NCBI GenBank assembly: GCA_937975645.1
Contig: CALJTV010000031.1
Coordinates: 21,564-85,563 of the forward strand
Length of the DNA stretch: 64,000 nt
DNA from: an uncultured Dehalococcoidia bacterium
GTDB lineage: Bacteria; Chloroflexota; Dehalococcoidia; GIF9; UBA5629
Direction of reading: 5' to 3'
Under the pieces are notes generated by a model. The model saw only the letters and a list, made by a program, of their open reading frames with translations, was not told the DNA's origin and searched no databases. This document shows, piece after piece, positions 19,889-28,521 of the stretch. Positions within the stretch are counted from its first letter, which is position 1, and every line of letters starts with the position of its first letter. A program made the translations under genes and the position numbers.

Positions 19889-20601
19889 AAGATAAAGTCA
19901 TAGATATTAAAAACCTTTCCTTTGTCTATCCCGATGGGACACGCGGTTTAAGGGAGGTCAGCCTTACTGTTTACGCCGGTGAGAGCGTGGCGATAATCGG
20001 TCCCAATGGTGCCGGGAAATCGACATTGCTACTCCACCTTAACGGGGTGTTACGCGGAAATAGCACCGTAGAAATTTGTGGCATGCCTGTCAGCGATGGA
20101 AATTTGAAGGAGATAAGGAGAAAAGTGGGGCTGGTGTTTCAGGACCCAGATGACCAACTCTTTTCTCTGACTGTTTTCGATGACGTGGGCTTTGGGCCGT
20201 TAAATATGGGTTGTTCTGAGGCTGAGGTAAAGGAGCGAGTTTCCCGGGCACTGGAGTGGGTGGGAATGACGGGGTACGAGAAGCGCTCACCACACCATCT
20301 AAGCATTGGCGAAAAGAAGCGGATAGCCATCGCCACCGTGTTGGCACTTGACCCAGAGGTCCTGGTCCTTGATGAGCCGACAAGCAATCTTGATCCCAGA
20401 AGCAAGTGGTCTCTGGTGGCGCTATTGACGAGCCTGCCGGTGACCAAGGTGATAGCCACTCATGACCTCGAGCTGGTGAGAGCTTTGTGTCAGCGTGTGG
20501 TTGTATTGGATAGGGGTGAGGTGGTGGCAGACGGTCCTGCTGAGACTATTCTTAACGATCTGCCACTATTGCGGGCGCATGGGCTGGCACCTGAAGGCTA
20601 G
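19885..20601 (+). CDS. cbiO: ECF transporter ATPase (CbiO/NikO)
   Basis: 238 residues. Walker A GPNGAGKST, Q-loop FQDPDDQLF, signature LSIGEKKR (the second residue of the LSGG motif is Ile), Walker B VLVLDEPTSNLDP and the H-loop THD. Drives Ni/Co import through the MNQ membrane subunits. Its stop overlaps the convergent nadC stop by three bases. Confidence 0.95.
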   Translation: MKDKVIDIKNLSFVYPDGTRGLREVSLTVYAGESVAIIGPNGAGKSTLLLHLNGVLRGNSTVEICGMPVSDGNLKEIRRKVGLVFQDPDDQLFSLTVFDDVGFGPLNMGCSEAEVKERVSRALEWVGMTGYEKRSPHHLSIGEKKRIAIATVLALDPEVLVLDEPTSNLDPRSKWSLVALLTSLPVTKVIATHDLELVRALCQRVVVLDRGEVVADGPAETILNDLPLLRAHGLAPEG

Positions 20602-21461
20602 TCCAGTTCCAGGCTGATGTCCAGCGCTTTCGCTGAATGCGTAAGCGCGCCTACCGATATCATGTCCACACCGGTTTCTGCCACTGCTCGAACCTTGTTA
20701 AGTGTGATCCCGCCAGAGGCTTCAATAAGAGCACGCCCTTTTATCAGTCTCACACTCTGGCGTATATCTTCGATGCTCATGTTGTCCAGCATAATGATAT
20801 CTACACCGGCTTCAGAGGCTTCGCGTGCCTCCTCCGGTGTCTTTACCTCTATTTCGATTTTTGTCCCCGGTGGTACCTTCTGGCGTGCTTGAGCAATTAT
20901 TTCTTTTATGCTTTTGCCCTGACGGCGCAGCACTGCCAGGTGGTTGTCCTTTATTAGGACGCCATCGGCGAGGTGCATGCGGTGGTTCTTGCCACCGCCG
21001 GCTCTTACCGCATATTTTTCCAGCAGCCGCAAGCCCGGTGTAGTCTTTCTGGTGTCAGTTACGCTGACAGGGAGTCCACTAACTGCCTGAACGTAACGTG
21101 CTGTCTCTGTGGCGATGCCACTCAAATGCTGCAGGAAGTTCAAAGCTAGGCGTTCAGCTTTCAATATACTGGAGGTCCTTCCTTTTACTCTAGCTATGAT
21201 GTCGCCGGGCTTGACCTTACACCCATCTCTGATGAATATTTCGACATTAAGTTCGGGGTCAACCCTGAGGAAGACCTGTCCTGCTATTTCGGTCCCGGCG
21301 ATGATACCCTCAGCCTTGGCTAGGATGGAAGCGGTCCCATGTTCGGAATCGGGTATCAGCGATTCGGTGGTTATGTCACCGTGCCCAAGGTCTTCTTGCA
21401 AAGCTAGCTCAATAAGCTGTCCTATTTGGCGGACGTCTAAATTGCCTTCCAGGCTATTCAC
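20598..21461 (-). CDS. nadC: Nicotinate-nucleotide pyrophosphorylase (carboxylating)
   Basis: 287 residues. Signatures EDLGHGDITTESL, the ERLALNFLQHLSGIAT helix, TRKTTPGLR and GGGKNHRMHLADGVLIKDNH are all present. It converts quinolinate and PRPP into nicotinate mononucleotide for NAD synthesis. nadA and nadB are not here; instead the gene overlaps the start side of the hydrogenase maturation protease by eight bases, so it seems to be the last gene of the hydrogenase operon. Confidence 0.97.
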   Translation of the reverse strand: MNSLEGNLDVRQIGQLIELALQEDLGHGDITTESLIPDSEHGTASILAKAEGIIAGTEIAGQVFLRVDPELNVEIFIRDGCKVKPGDIIARVKGRTSSILKAERLALNFLQHLSGIATETARYVQAVSGLPVSVTDTRKTTPGLRLLEKYAVRAGGGKNHRMHLADGVLIKDNHLAVLRRQGKSIKEIIAQARQKVPPGTKIEIEVKTPEEAREASEAGVDIIMLDNMSIEDIRQSVRLIKGRALIEASGGITLNKVRAVAETGVDMISVGALTHSAKALDISLELD

Positions 21462-21933
21462 TGCTGTCTTTCTGGAGCTCCTGCAGAATCATATTAACAC
21501 AAGCGGATACCGCTTTTCTAACCGGAGCAGTGAATTCCTCACCGAAGGTGCTGACATCCGCTGCCTCAATGGCGTAGATAGTGATCTTTTGAGGCAGATT
21601 TAAGCCAAGCCTGTTACCGAGTTCAAGGGCTGTCCTAAAGTCGATGCCGTGCGGAGAAGTGACGTGTTCAGCGGTATCGAACGCTTCAGGTGTGAGTTTG
21701 TAGATGTCTCCAGGCTTGCCTCCGACCGTCTGAATAACATCTATGATGATAGCCTGATCGTAACCGGAGAGGAAGTCCAACAGAGCAAGCCCCGCTGCCG
21801 CCGTCTCCAGAACAGCGACGTCAGGACGGTTGAGCCTCTCTTTTAGTTTAGCGGCAACGCACAACCCCGCCCCGTCATCGGTGAGCAAGGGGTTGCCCAT
21901 CCCCAATATCAGTATCTTCCTTCTATCAGGCAC
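21454..21933 (-). CDS. Hydrogenase maturation protease
   Basis: 159 residues of the HyaD/HycI/FrhD family. N-terminal ILGMGNPLLTDDGAG gives the first nickel ligand position (Asp where most have Glu), IDVIQTVGGKPGD the second and the TSPHGIDF His the third. The enzyme trims the C-terminal tail of the large subunit after nickel insertion. It lies 38 bases downstream of mvhA, whose 25-residue tail after His461 is the expected substrate. Confidence 0.93.
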   Translation of the reverse strand: MPDRRKILILGMGNPLLTDDGAGLCVAAKLKERLNRPDVAVLETAAAGLALLDFLSGYDQAIIIDVIQTVGGKPGDIYKLTPEAFDTAEHVTSPHGIDFRTALELGNRLGLNLPQKITIYAIEAADVSTFGEEFTAPVRKAVSACVNMILQELQKDSSE

Positions 21934-21971
21934 TAAAACAGTTCTGGTCTGGACTTCACCACGAGAAATAT

Positions 21972-23432
21972 CTACCGCTTTAGCCTCTCCACTACCTCGC
22001 CTTTGCTGTCATATATTATAACTTCCATAGGCGCTTGTCCTGGGAGTGAGTGGGTAGCGCAGGCAAGGCAGAGGTCATAGGGACGCCATGCCATTTCGAT
22101 ACGGTTGAGCAGTCCCTCGGTTATTTTTTTGCCTGGCTGGATAAGTGCCATGGCTGCCTTCTTGACCGACATGTTGACCGCGGCAGAGTTACCCACTGTG
22201 GCTACAATCAGGTTTGCCTTCTTGATGACCCCCTTCTCGTCAGTGATGTAGTGGTGTATCAGGGTACCACGGGGGGCTTCAACGATGCCGACACCCTCGT
22301 CTGGTGTGGCTTTAGGGATAGTCCGGATATTGGGGCTAGTGATTTCAGGGTCTCTGCTTAATTCTAATAATCTTTCAGCGGCGTAGAGGAGCTCGACGAG
22401 TCGAGCCCAATGCATAGCCAGAGTATGATGCACTGGCTTGCCTCCCAGTGTGGAGTACATCTTTTCGTAGGCTTCTTGAGCTAACGGTGTTGCCATACCA
22501 TCGGCGGCATTAAGGCGGGCTAGAGGAGCTACCCGGTAGACGCCGCTGTCCTTACCGTCTACAAAGCCTTTCCAGCCGACCTTCTTAAGGAAGGGGAACT
22601 TAATATAGCTCCAGGGCTCGACGTGCTCGGCGATGTGGTCAAGGTACTCCCGAGGCGAGAACTTGGCAAATTCCTTTCCGTCAGGGTCCACCACTCGCAC
22701 CTTGCCATCGTAAAAGTTCACCTTATTCTTGTCGTCTACTAAGCCCATATAATAGGTGCGGTGAGTATAGGCATCACTCACGATCATATCGACATATTCT
22801 TTGTTTTTCAGAACGATGTCATCAAAGACTTTGAGGGAGAGTTTGGCGAACTCTACTGAGTCTTTAGCGATCTGCTCCACTTCTTTTCGTTCTTCCTCAT
22901 TAAGACCTTTACTGATGCCTCCTGGCAAGCCAAAGACTGGGTGTACAGCCCTGCCGCCGAGCATGTGGATGATGCGGTGGTTCTGCATGCGAGTTTTGAT
23001 CACCGCTCCGCCTAATTCAAGTCCTACCTTGGCGATGACGCCCAGTATGTTCCGTTCAGCAACTGGGGCTTCCGGTCCCATGATGAAGTCTGGACCGGCG
23101 AGGATGTAGAAATGGGTAGTGTGGTCGGTGACGTAGAAGGCGCTATAGAACAACTCACGTAGCTTCTTGGCTGGGCTCGGCGGGTCGACATGGAAGAGGT
23201 CATCCAGGCATTTGGTCGATGCCATGTGGTGTGCTTCGGGGCAGACACCGCAGATGCGTTGGGTTATCTGCGGCATGTCCTCAGCCAGGCGCCCCTCGGA
23301 AAACTTTTCAAACCCCCTTAGCTCAGGCACCTGGAAATAGACGTTCTCTACGCCACCAGCGTCGTTAAGGAAGATTTCGATCTTGCCATGTCCTTCCAAG
23401 CGAGTAATCGGATCGATGGTTATCTTCTTCAT
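21972..23432 (-). CDS. mvhA: [NiFe] hydrogenase large subunit, MvhA type
   Basis: 486 residues. The NiFe centre is held by Cys61 and Cys64 in RICGVCPEAHH and by Cys455 and Cys458 in DLCLACATH; a 25-residue tail follows His461 and should be cleaved by the protease encoded next. Belongs to the group 3c, F420-non-reducing hydrogenases that feed heterodisulfide-reductase-like complexes. Its position after hdrA-mvhD-mvhG supports this. Overlaps mvhG by ATGA. Confidence 0.95.
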   Translation of the reverse strand: MKKITIDPITRLEGHGKIEIFLNDAGGVENVYFQVPELRGFEKFSEGRLAEDMPQITQRICGVCPEAHHMASTKCLDDLFHVDPPSPAKKLRELFYSAFYVTDHTTHFYILAGPDFIMGPEAPVAERNILGVIAKVGLELGGAVIKTRMQNHRIIHMLGGRAVHPVFGLPGGISKGLNEEERKEVEQIAKDSVEFAKLSLKVFDDIVLKNKEYVDMIVSDAYTHRTYYMGLVDDKNKVNFYDGKVRVVDPDGKEFAKFSPREYLDHIAEHVEPWSYIKFPFLKKVGWKGFVDGKDSGVYRVAPLARLNAADGMATPLAQEAYEKMYSTLGGKPVHHTLAMHWARLVELLYAAERLLELSRDPEITSPNIRTIPKATPDEGVGIVEAPRGTLIHHYITDEKGVIKKANLIVATVGNSAAVNMSVKKAAMALIQPGKKITEGLLNRIEMAWRPYDLCLACATHSLPGQAPMEVIIYDSKGEVVERLKR

Positions 23433-24388
23433 CTTATCCTAGCCCTCCTTAGCAGAGAATCAGGCAGACTGTACCGGTAGAAAGTGCCCACAGGGTCACG
23501 AATATCGTCAATTATCCGCTGTATTTCTTCAGGATCGTTAGAATCGATTACCGAGGCAACTGCGCTGAGAAAGTGCGCCCCTTGGTCGATTACCCCTTCT
23601 ACGGGACCGTAGCAGCCAGTACATGGCATATTGGCCTGTGGACAGGGTGCGCCGCAGCCGCCCCTAGTAGCGACACCAGCACAGAGCAAGCCCTGTTCCA
23701 GAAGGCACACTTCGGGGGCGGGGATGATTTCAAATGTACGATAGAATTTTTTGACTTTCTTTACATCCTTCTTCCTTGGGCAGTCATCACACACCGCCTT
23801 GACGCTGTGGCTGATAACTGTGCCTTTAGGCGGCAGTTTACCCGTGATCAACGCTTCCAGAGCCAGCCAGGTCGTTTTTTCCTCTGGCGGGCACCCAGGG
23901 ACGATGTAGTCCACGTCGACAGTCTGGCGCAGCGTCTTGACGGTATCGTAGAACTCCGGTATGGTTAGCTCACCCTCTGGTACTTTAAACTTAGTCTGCG
24001 GAAAGACCCTCTCCTTGTTATCTGTAGACGGAGTTTCCACATAAGCCCGTTCGAATATCAGCTCTCTATTGAACAGGTTTGCCAGACCAGGTATGCAGCC
24101 TTCATAGGCACAGGAGCCATAGGCAATCATGACCTTGGATTTTTCGCGTAGCATCTTAGCCATGTGTTCCTGCTCAGAGTTCCTGATAGCGCCATTAAAC
24201 AGGCAGACGTCTATGCTCTTATCGGGCATTGCCTCCACGTCCTTGTATTTGACATCGATAGCCACGGGCCAAAAGACGATGTCTGCGGCTTCAGCCAGCT
24301 TGAGTAGTTTGTCTCCGATCTGGAGCTGGGCGATCTCGCAGCCACCGCAACTGGCTGCCCAGTAGAGCGCTATTTTGAGTTTAGCCAT
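23429..24388 (-). CDS. mvhG: [NiFe] hydrogenase small subunit, MvhG type
   Basis: 319 residues, no Tat signal, so cytoplasmic. Fe-S ligands are seen in [32 protein letters not shown] and [14 protein letters not shown], consistent with three clusters leading electrons from the NiFe site to MvhD. Overlaps mvhD upstream by eight bases and mvhA downstream by four. Confidence 0.95.
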   Translation of the reverse strand: MAKLKIALYWAASCGGCEIAQLQIGDKLLKLAEAADIVFWPVAIDVKYKDVEAMPDKSIDVCLFNGAIRNSEQEHMAKMLREKSKVMIAYGSCAYEGCIPGLANLFNRELIFERAYVETPSTDNKERVFPQTKFKVPEGELTIPEFYDTVKTLRQTVDVDYIVPGCPPEEKTTWLALEALITGKLPPKGTVISHSVKAVCDDCPRKKDVKKVKKFYRTFEIIPAPEVCLLEQGLLCAGVATRGGCGAPCPQANMPCTGCYGPVEGVIDQGAHFLSAVASVIDSNDPEEIQRIIDDIRDPVGTFYRYSLPDSLLRRARIR

Positions 24389-24806
24389 ACTTTGCCTCCT
24401 TGAAGTTGTTCTTAAAAGGACCCAGGGCTCTGACCTTTTCAGTCATCTCATCAACGATGGCAACGAAGCGGTCGCCTTCGGAGGCTGAGACCCAGTCGAG
24501 GCGCACACGGTCCTCTTCAATTCCCATCTGAGCAAGCATCTTCTTGAGCAGTGGCATGCGGCGGGCTGCCTTATAATTGCCCTCAACGTAGTGGCAATCA
24601 CCTGGATGGCAGCCCAGGACGAGCACGCCGTCTGCCCCTAGTTCGAAGGCTTTGAGGATAAAGGTTGGCTCGACTCGGCCGCTGCACATCACCCTGATTA
24701 TACGCACGTTGGGTGAACATTTCATCCTGGCGGTACCAGCCAGGTCAGCCCCTCTGTAGGAACACCAGTTACAACAAAAGCCGACGATTTTTGGTTCGAA
24801 GCTCAT
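24381..24806 (-). CDS. mvhD: MvhD-type Fe-S protein, cysteine form
   Basis: 141 residues with the MvhD (FlpD) motifs [20 protein letters not shown] and [10 protein letters not shown], which bind a [2Fe-2S] cluster and link the hydrogenase to HdrA. Cys66 is encoded normally here; the paralogue at 28105-28521 has UGA at the same codon. No hairpin is seen after codon 66. Overlaps hdrA by four bases and mvhG by eight. Confidence 0.95.
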   Translation of the reverse strand: MSFEPKIVGFCCNWCSYRGADLAGTARMKCSPNVRIIRVMCSGRVEPTFILKAFELGADGVLVLGCHPGDCHYVEGNYKAARRMPLLKKMLAQMGIEEDRVRLDWVSASEGDRFVAIVDEMTEKVRALGPFKNNFKEAKYG

Positions 24807-26764
24807 ACTAATACCCCCTCGATTTCTGCCATTATTTCTTCGGTGGTGAAGTGTTTATGCGTGATCGCTGCGCTCGGGCAGGCAGCAACACAGGTGCCAC
24901 AGCCCTTGCAGAGCGCTTCGTTTACTCTCGAGACCTCCTTGTCTTCAATAAAGGTTATCGCGTTGTATGGGCAGAGTATGTTGCAGACCCGGCAGCCAGA
25001 GCATTTCTCCTCATCGATTACAGCCACGGTTGCCTCAAGCTCAACCTTGCCCTTGCTGATGAGGCTGAGCACTCTGGTGGCAGCGGCAGAAGCCTGCGCC
25101 ACGGTGTCCGGGATATCCTTAGGTCCCTGGCAACAGCCGGCGATAAATATGCCGTCTGTCATGGTGGCTACCGGGTCAAGTTTGGGATGTCTCTCGATGA
25201 AGAAGCCGTCTGCTCCTTGGCTGATGCGGAACAACTGCGCTACCTGTTTGGCATCGGAGCGCGGCTCAAGCGCGATACACAGAATGACCATGTCCACCGG
25301 AACACGAATAACCGTGCCAAGCAGGGTGTCTTCGCCACAGACAATCAGTTTGCCTTTTTCCTCGTCGGTCAGCGCCCTGTCGGTGACTTCGGCTACTTTG
25401 CCGCGGATAAACTTCACGCCCTCTTTGGACAACCTTTCGTAAAATTCCTCGTATCCCTTCCCGAAGCAGCGCATATCGATATACATCTGGTACACGTCAG
25501 CTTCGGTCTTCTCTTTGATAAGGTGTGAATATTTGAGGGCGTACATGCAGCACACTCTGGAGCAATAACGGTGGTAGTTTTCGTCGCGGCTGCCCACGCA
25601 GTGGATGATGGCAACGCTCTTTGGCTCTGAGCCGTCTCTGAGGACTATCTTGCCGCCTGTGGGGCCGGCGGCGTTGCACAGCCTTTCGAACTCCAGAGCA
25701 GTGTAGACGTTGGGATAGCGGTTGTAGCCGTATTTGACGATGGGTGTGGGATCGAAGGGGTCATAACCGGTGGCGATTATAATGTTGCCGACCTCGAGTT
25801 CTACTATCTTGTCCTGTTGTTCGAAGTCTATGGCACCGCGCTCACAAAACTTCTCGCAAGCGCGGCATCTGCCTCTGAGAAAGTAAACACAGTGCTCCTT
25901 GTCTATCACCGGTATGTTGGGGACCGCCTGTGGAAATGGTGTATAAATAGCTTTGCGTTCTCCCAGCCCGAGGTCGAATTCGCTAGGTGCCTTCCAGGGG
26001 CATTTCTCCATGCATACGCCGCAGCCGTTACATTTTTCCTCATCGACAAAACGGGCTTTCTTACGGACCCTGACCTTAAAGTTACCGATGAACCCTGAAA
26101 CGTCCTCGACCTCGCTGTAAGTCATCAATTCGATATTGGGGTGAGACCCAGCTGATGTCATCTTTGGGGTAAGGATACAGGCAGAGCAGTCCAAAGTGGG
26201 AAAGGTCTTATCGAACTGGATCATGTGTCCACCAATGCTAGGGTCCTTTTCCACCAAGTACACCTTATGTCCGGCATCGGCGATCTCCAGGGCAGCCTGG
26301 ATGCCAGCTATACCACCGCCGACGATCAGTGTTGCCGGGTTAACTGGGACATCCTTTGTTTCTAGAGGTTGGTGATAGCGGACGCGTTTCACCGCAGCGC
26401 TGACCAGTGCTTTTGCCTTCTCTGTAGCTTTCTCGTGGTCTTCAGTCGTCCAAGAGCACTGTTCGCGGATGTTTGCCATCTCGAAGAGGTAGGGGTTTAG
26501 TCCCGCCTCTTGGACAGCGTGGCGGAAAGTGGGCTCGTGGAGTAGCGGCGAGCAGGAAGCGACCACTACGCGGTTAAGCTTCAGATTTTTGATGTCCTCT
26601 TTTATCATGTTCTGACCCGGGTCGGAGCACATGAACTTATATTCCCGAGCTACCACCACCGAGTCCAGCTTCTTAGCAAATTCTACCACCTGTTGTACAT
26701 CAACGGTGCCAGCTATGTTAGAGCCACAGTGGCAAACATAAACTCCGATCTTTGGTGTTTCCAT
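24803..26764 (-). CDS. hdrA: HdrA-like FAD/Fe-S electron-bifurcating subunit, cysteine form
   Basis: 653 residues from ATG 26764, preceded by AAAGGAGG; the ATG at 26800 lacks a ribosome site. N-terminal [10 protein letters not shown] region, FAD loop [18 protein letters not shown] (148-165), conserved [11 protein letters not shown] with Cys195, ferredoxin motifs [12 protein letters not shown] and CRACEKFCE in the middle and [12 protein letters not shown] plus [12 protein letters not shown] at the end. HdrA carries the bifurcating flavin. Overlaps mvhD by ATGA. Confidence 0.95.
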   Translation of the reverse strand: METPKIGVYVCHCGSNIAGTVDVQQVVEFAKKLDSVVVAREYKFMCSDPGQNMIKEDIKNLKLNRVVVASCSPLLHEPTFRHAVQEAGLNPYLFEMANIREQCSWTTEDHEKATEKAKALVSAAVKRVRYHQPLETKDVPVNPATLIVGGGIAGIQAALEIADAGHKVYLVEKDPSIGGHMIQFDKTFPTLDCSACILTPKMTSAGSHPNIELMTYSEVEDVSGFIGNFKVRVRKKARFVDEEKCNGCGVCMEKCPWKAPSEFDLGLGERKAIYTPFPQAVPNIPVIDKEHCVYFLRGRCRACEKFCERGAIDFEQQDKIVELEVGNIIIATGYDPFDPTPIVKYGYNRYPNVYTALEFERLCNAAGPTGGKIVLRDGSEPKSVAIIHCVGSRDENYHRYCSRVCCMYALKYSHLIKEKTEADVYQMYIDMRCFGKGYEEFYERLSKEGVKFIRGKVAEVTDRALTDEEKGKLIVCGEDTLLGTVIRVPVDMVILCIALEPRSDAKQVAQLFRISQGADGFFIERHPKLDPVATMTDGIFIAGCCQGPKDIPDTVAQASAAATRVLSLISKGKVELEATVAVIDEEKCSGCRVCNILCPYNAITFIEDKEVSRVNEALCKGCGTCVAACPSAAITHKHFTTEEIMAEIEGVLV

Positions 26765-26796
26765 CGCGTTTCCTCCTTTGCCTTGCTGCGACCTCA

Positions 26797-27951
26797 TCAT
26801 AGTGCCTCCGAGACCAGTTCAGAGAGGTCCTTTATTTCAATCGTCTCGCTTTTGCCGGTGGTGAGCACGGCGTCATTGAAGTTCGCCATGCAATAGGGGC
26901 AGCTCACAGCTAGGATTTCAGCCCCTACCTCAGCCACCTGCTCGAGCCTCAGCTCTGAGAACCTCTCCCCTTTCTTGGTCTCCATCCACAGCCTGCCGGC
27001 GCAGCCACCGCAACACAGCGAGTATTCACGGTTGTCGCGCATCTCCTCGAATTCGATGCCAGGTATGCTGGTCAGTACCTGTCTATGTTCGTCATAGATG
27101 CGCTGGTAGCGTCCCAGACAACAGGAATCATGATAGGTCACCTTTTTTACCAATGGTTTGGTGAACTTCAGTTTTCCCCCCCGGATTAGCTGGTCGAGGT
27201 ACTGCGAGAGATGGATGACCTCGTAGTTGCCACCGAACTCCGGATATTCGTCTTTGAAGGTGTGGTAGCAGTGTGGGGAGGTGACCAGGATCTTCTTTAC
27301 GCCCAGGTCATTGAAGATCTTGATATTGGTCTCGGCTAGTTTGCGGTATAGGCTCTCAGCGCCAGCCTTGCGAATGCTCTCGCCACAGCAGACGACGCTA
27401 TTGTCTGGGATACCGAAATCAGCCTTGATTTTTTTCAGTATATTGACCGTGGCGATGGCAGCTTTCCTGGTGGGTGGGTCATAAGCTTGGTAGCAACAAG
27501 GGAAGTAGAGCATCTCGGTGCCCTTGGTGAAGGTCTTGACGCCGAGGTCTTTAGCCCAGTCCATGCGTTTTTCTGCCGGTTCCCCCAGAGGGTTGCCCAC
27601 AGCTGAGATGTTTTTCTCCGAGATGCGTAGGGAGTGGGGCACGATGCCGGCGCCCACTTCCATGATGACCCGTCTGATAGCTCGCATCAGAAGGGGCATC
27701 TGAACATCCCGGGGACACCTCTCCACACAAGCATTGCAGGCGACGCATCTCCACACCTCGTCGTCCTCGAAGTCCACCACGCCGAGCTGTGCCTTGTGGA
27801 TGAGCTTGCGGAGCGAGAAGGTGGTCACCCGGTTCCAGGGGCAGACCCCGGTGCAGAGACCGCACTGAAAACATGACTTGAGGTCATCGCCGCCCTCTTC
27901 CAGAATAATATCAGTGGTCTCTTTGGATGGTGTGAGTAATTCGATTTCCAT
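26797..27951 (-). CDS. Heterodisulfide reductase HdrD-like (HdrC-HdrB fusion)
   Basis: 384 residues. Residues 20-90 hold two [4Fe-4S] motifs (CFQCGLCTGVCP and CVACNACVERCP), like HdrC; the rest has two cysteine-rich CCG domains (FPCCYQA with VCCGES; DSCCLGR with LCCGGCAGRLW and SCPYC), like HdrB. So it combines HdrB and HdrC roles in one chain, as in HdrD/GlcF proteins. In methanogens this subunit reduces CoM-S-S-CoB; in a bacterium the disulfide or other acceptor is unknown. First gene of the hdr-mvh operon, driven by the promoter at 27994-28022. Confidence 0.9.
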   Translation of the reverse strand: MEIELLTPSKETTDIILEEGGDDLKSCFQCGLCTGVCPWNRVTTFSLRKLIHKAQLGVVDFEDDEVWRCVACNACVERCPRDVQMPLLMRAIRRVIMEVGAGIVPHSLRISEKNISAVGNPLGEPAEKRMDWAKDLGVKTFTKGTEMLYFPCCYQAYDPPTRKAAIATVNILKKIKADFGIPDNSVVCCGESIRKAGAESLYRKLAETNIKIFNDLGVKKILVTSPHCYHTFKDEYPEFGGNYEVIHLSQYLDQLIRGGKLKFTKPLVKKVTYHDSCCLGRYQRIYDEHRQVLTSIPGIEFEEMRDNREYSLCCGGCAGRLWMETKKGERFSELRLEQVAEVGAEILAVSCPYCMANFNDAVLTTGKSETIEIKDLSELVSEAL

Positions 27952-27993
27952 TTGTCACCCTTCCTTTCTACAAGCGTTGGGAAAGCCGTCGAG

Positions 27994-28022
27994 ATTATAT
28001 AGCATCTTTGCAGTTCTTGCAA
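27994..28022 (-). promoter_or_regulatory. Sigma-A promoter of the hdrD-hdrA-mvhDGA operon
   Basis: On the minus strand: TTGCAA (28022-28017), 17-base spacer, TATAAT (27999-27994), 43 bases before the hdrD-like ATG. The -35 area TTGCAAGAACTGCAAA also resembles the operator-like elements near the Fur-family gene, with the half-sites one base closer. Confidence 0.65.
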
Positions 28023-28097
28023 GAGTCATGCGGAAGTGACCATGATGCAGTGAGGATGGGATTTTTCAGCCAGCCGACCGATAAGTTGCCGTTTCTG

Positions 28098-28118
28098 CTC
28101 CGGACTATTTCTCCGGAG
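28098..28118 (-). terminator. Hairpin over the stop codon of the selenocysteine mvhD
   Basis: CTCCGGA and TCCGGAG arms (28112-28118 and 28098-28104) pair perfectly over a seven-base loop that contains the TAG stop. No T-run follows, so it may only pause or stabilise the transcript. The remaining gap to the next operon's promoter shows nothing else. Confidence 0.35.
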
Positions 28119-28521
28119 TACGAAGGTTGAGGGGACCGAGTTTTCTCACCTGCTCGGTCATTTCATCTATGATTGTGGCAAAACGGTCAGCTTCTGATGC
28201 GGATACCCAGTCCAGCCTTAATCTCTCTGGCTCGATGCCGAACTGGGACAGTAGTCTCTGTAGGAGTGGGATTCTTCGAGCCTCTTTTACATTACCCTCC
28301 AGGTAATGACATTCCCCGGGGTGTCAGCCACAGACCAGGACGCCATCTGCCCCCAATTCAAATGCCTTAAGGATCAGAGCAGGCTCCACGCGTCCGCTAC
28401 ACATCACGCGGACTATGCGGACGTTTGGGGGATATTTCTTTCGAGCCGTGCCGGCAAGGTCAGCAGCAGCATAAGCGCACCAGTTACACATGAAGCCCAC
28501 AATTCTTGGTTCGAAGCTCAT
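28105..28521 (-). CDS. mvhD: MvhD-type Fe-S protein, selenocysteine form
   Basis: 138 residues when the TGA at 28326-28324 (codon 66) is read as selenocysteine; the frame then continues to TAG at 28107. It starts at the ATG 28521 overlapping the hdrA stop (ATGA). Flanking residues VCG-U-HPGECHY align with [11 protein letters not shown] of the cysteine paralogue, and CNWC and MCSGRV motifs are kept. After the TGA the protein stays homologous to the end ([15 protein letters not shown]). A perfect 7-bp hairpin begins 15 bases after the TGA. Methanogen VhuD is a known selenoprotein of this family. A frameshift or pseudogene is unlikely because frame and homology are intact. Confidence 0.9.
28290..28308 (-). 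promoter_or_regulatory. Candidate bacterial SECIS hairpin in mvhD
   Basis: CATTACC-TGGAG-GGTAATG: a perfect 7-bp stem with a five-base loop, starting 15 bases after the UGA; the loop begins 22 bases after it and has G at its second position, as bacterial SECIS elements do. The cysteine paralogue has no such stem at this place. Confidence 0.7.

Noticed and set aside
24381..24806. SECIS-like hairpin in the cysteine mvhD
   Set aside because: The bases after codon 66 do not pair as in the selenocysteine copy, as expected for a cysteine codon.
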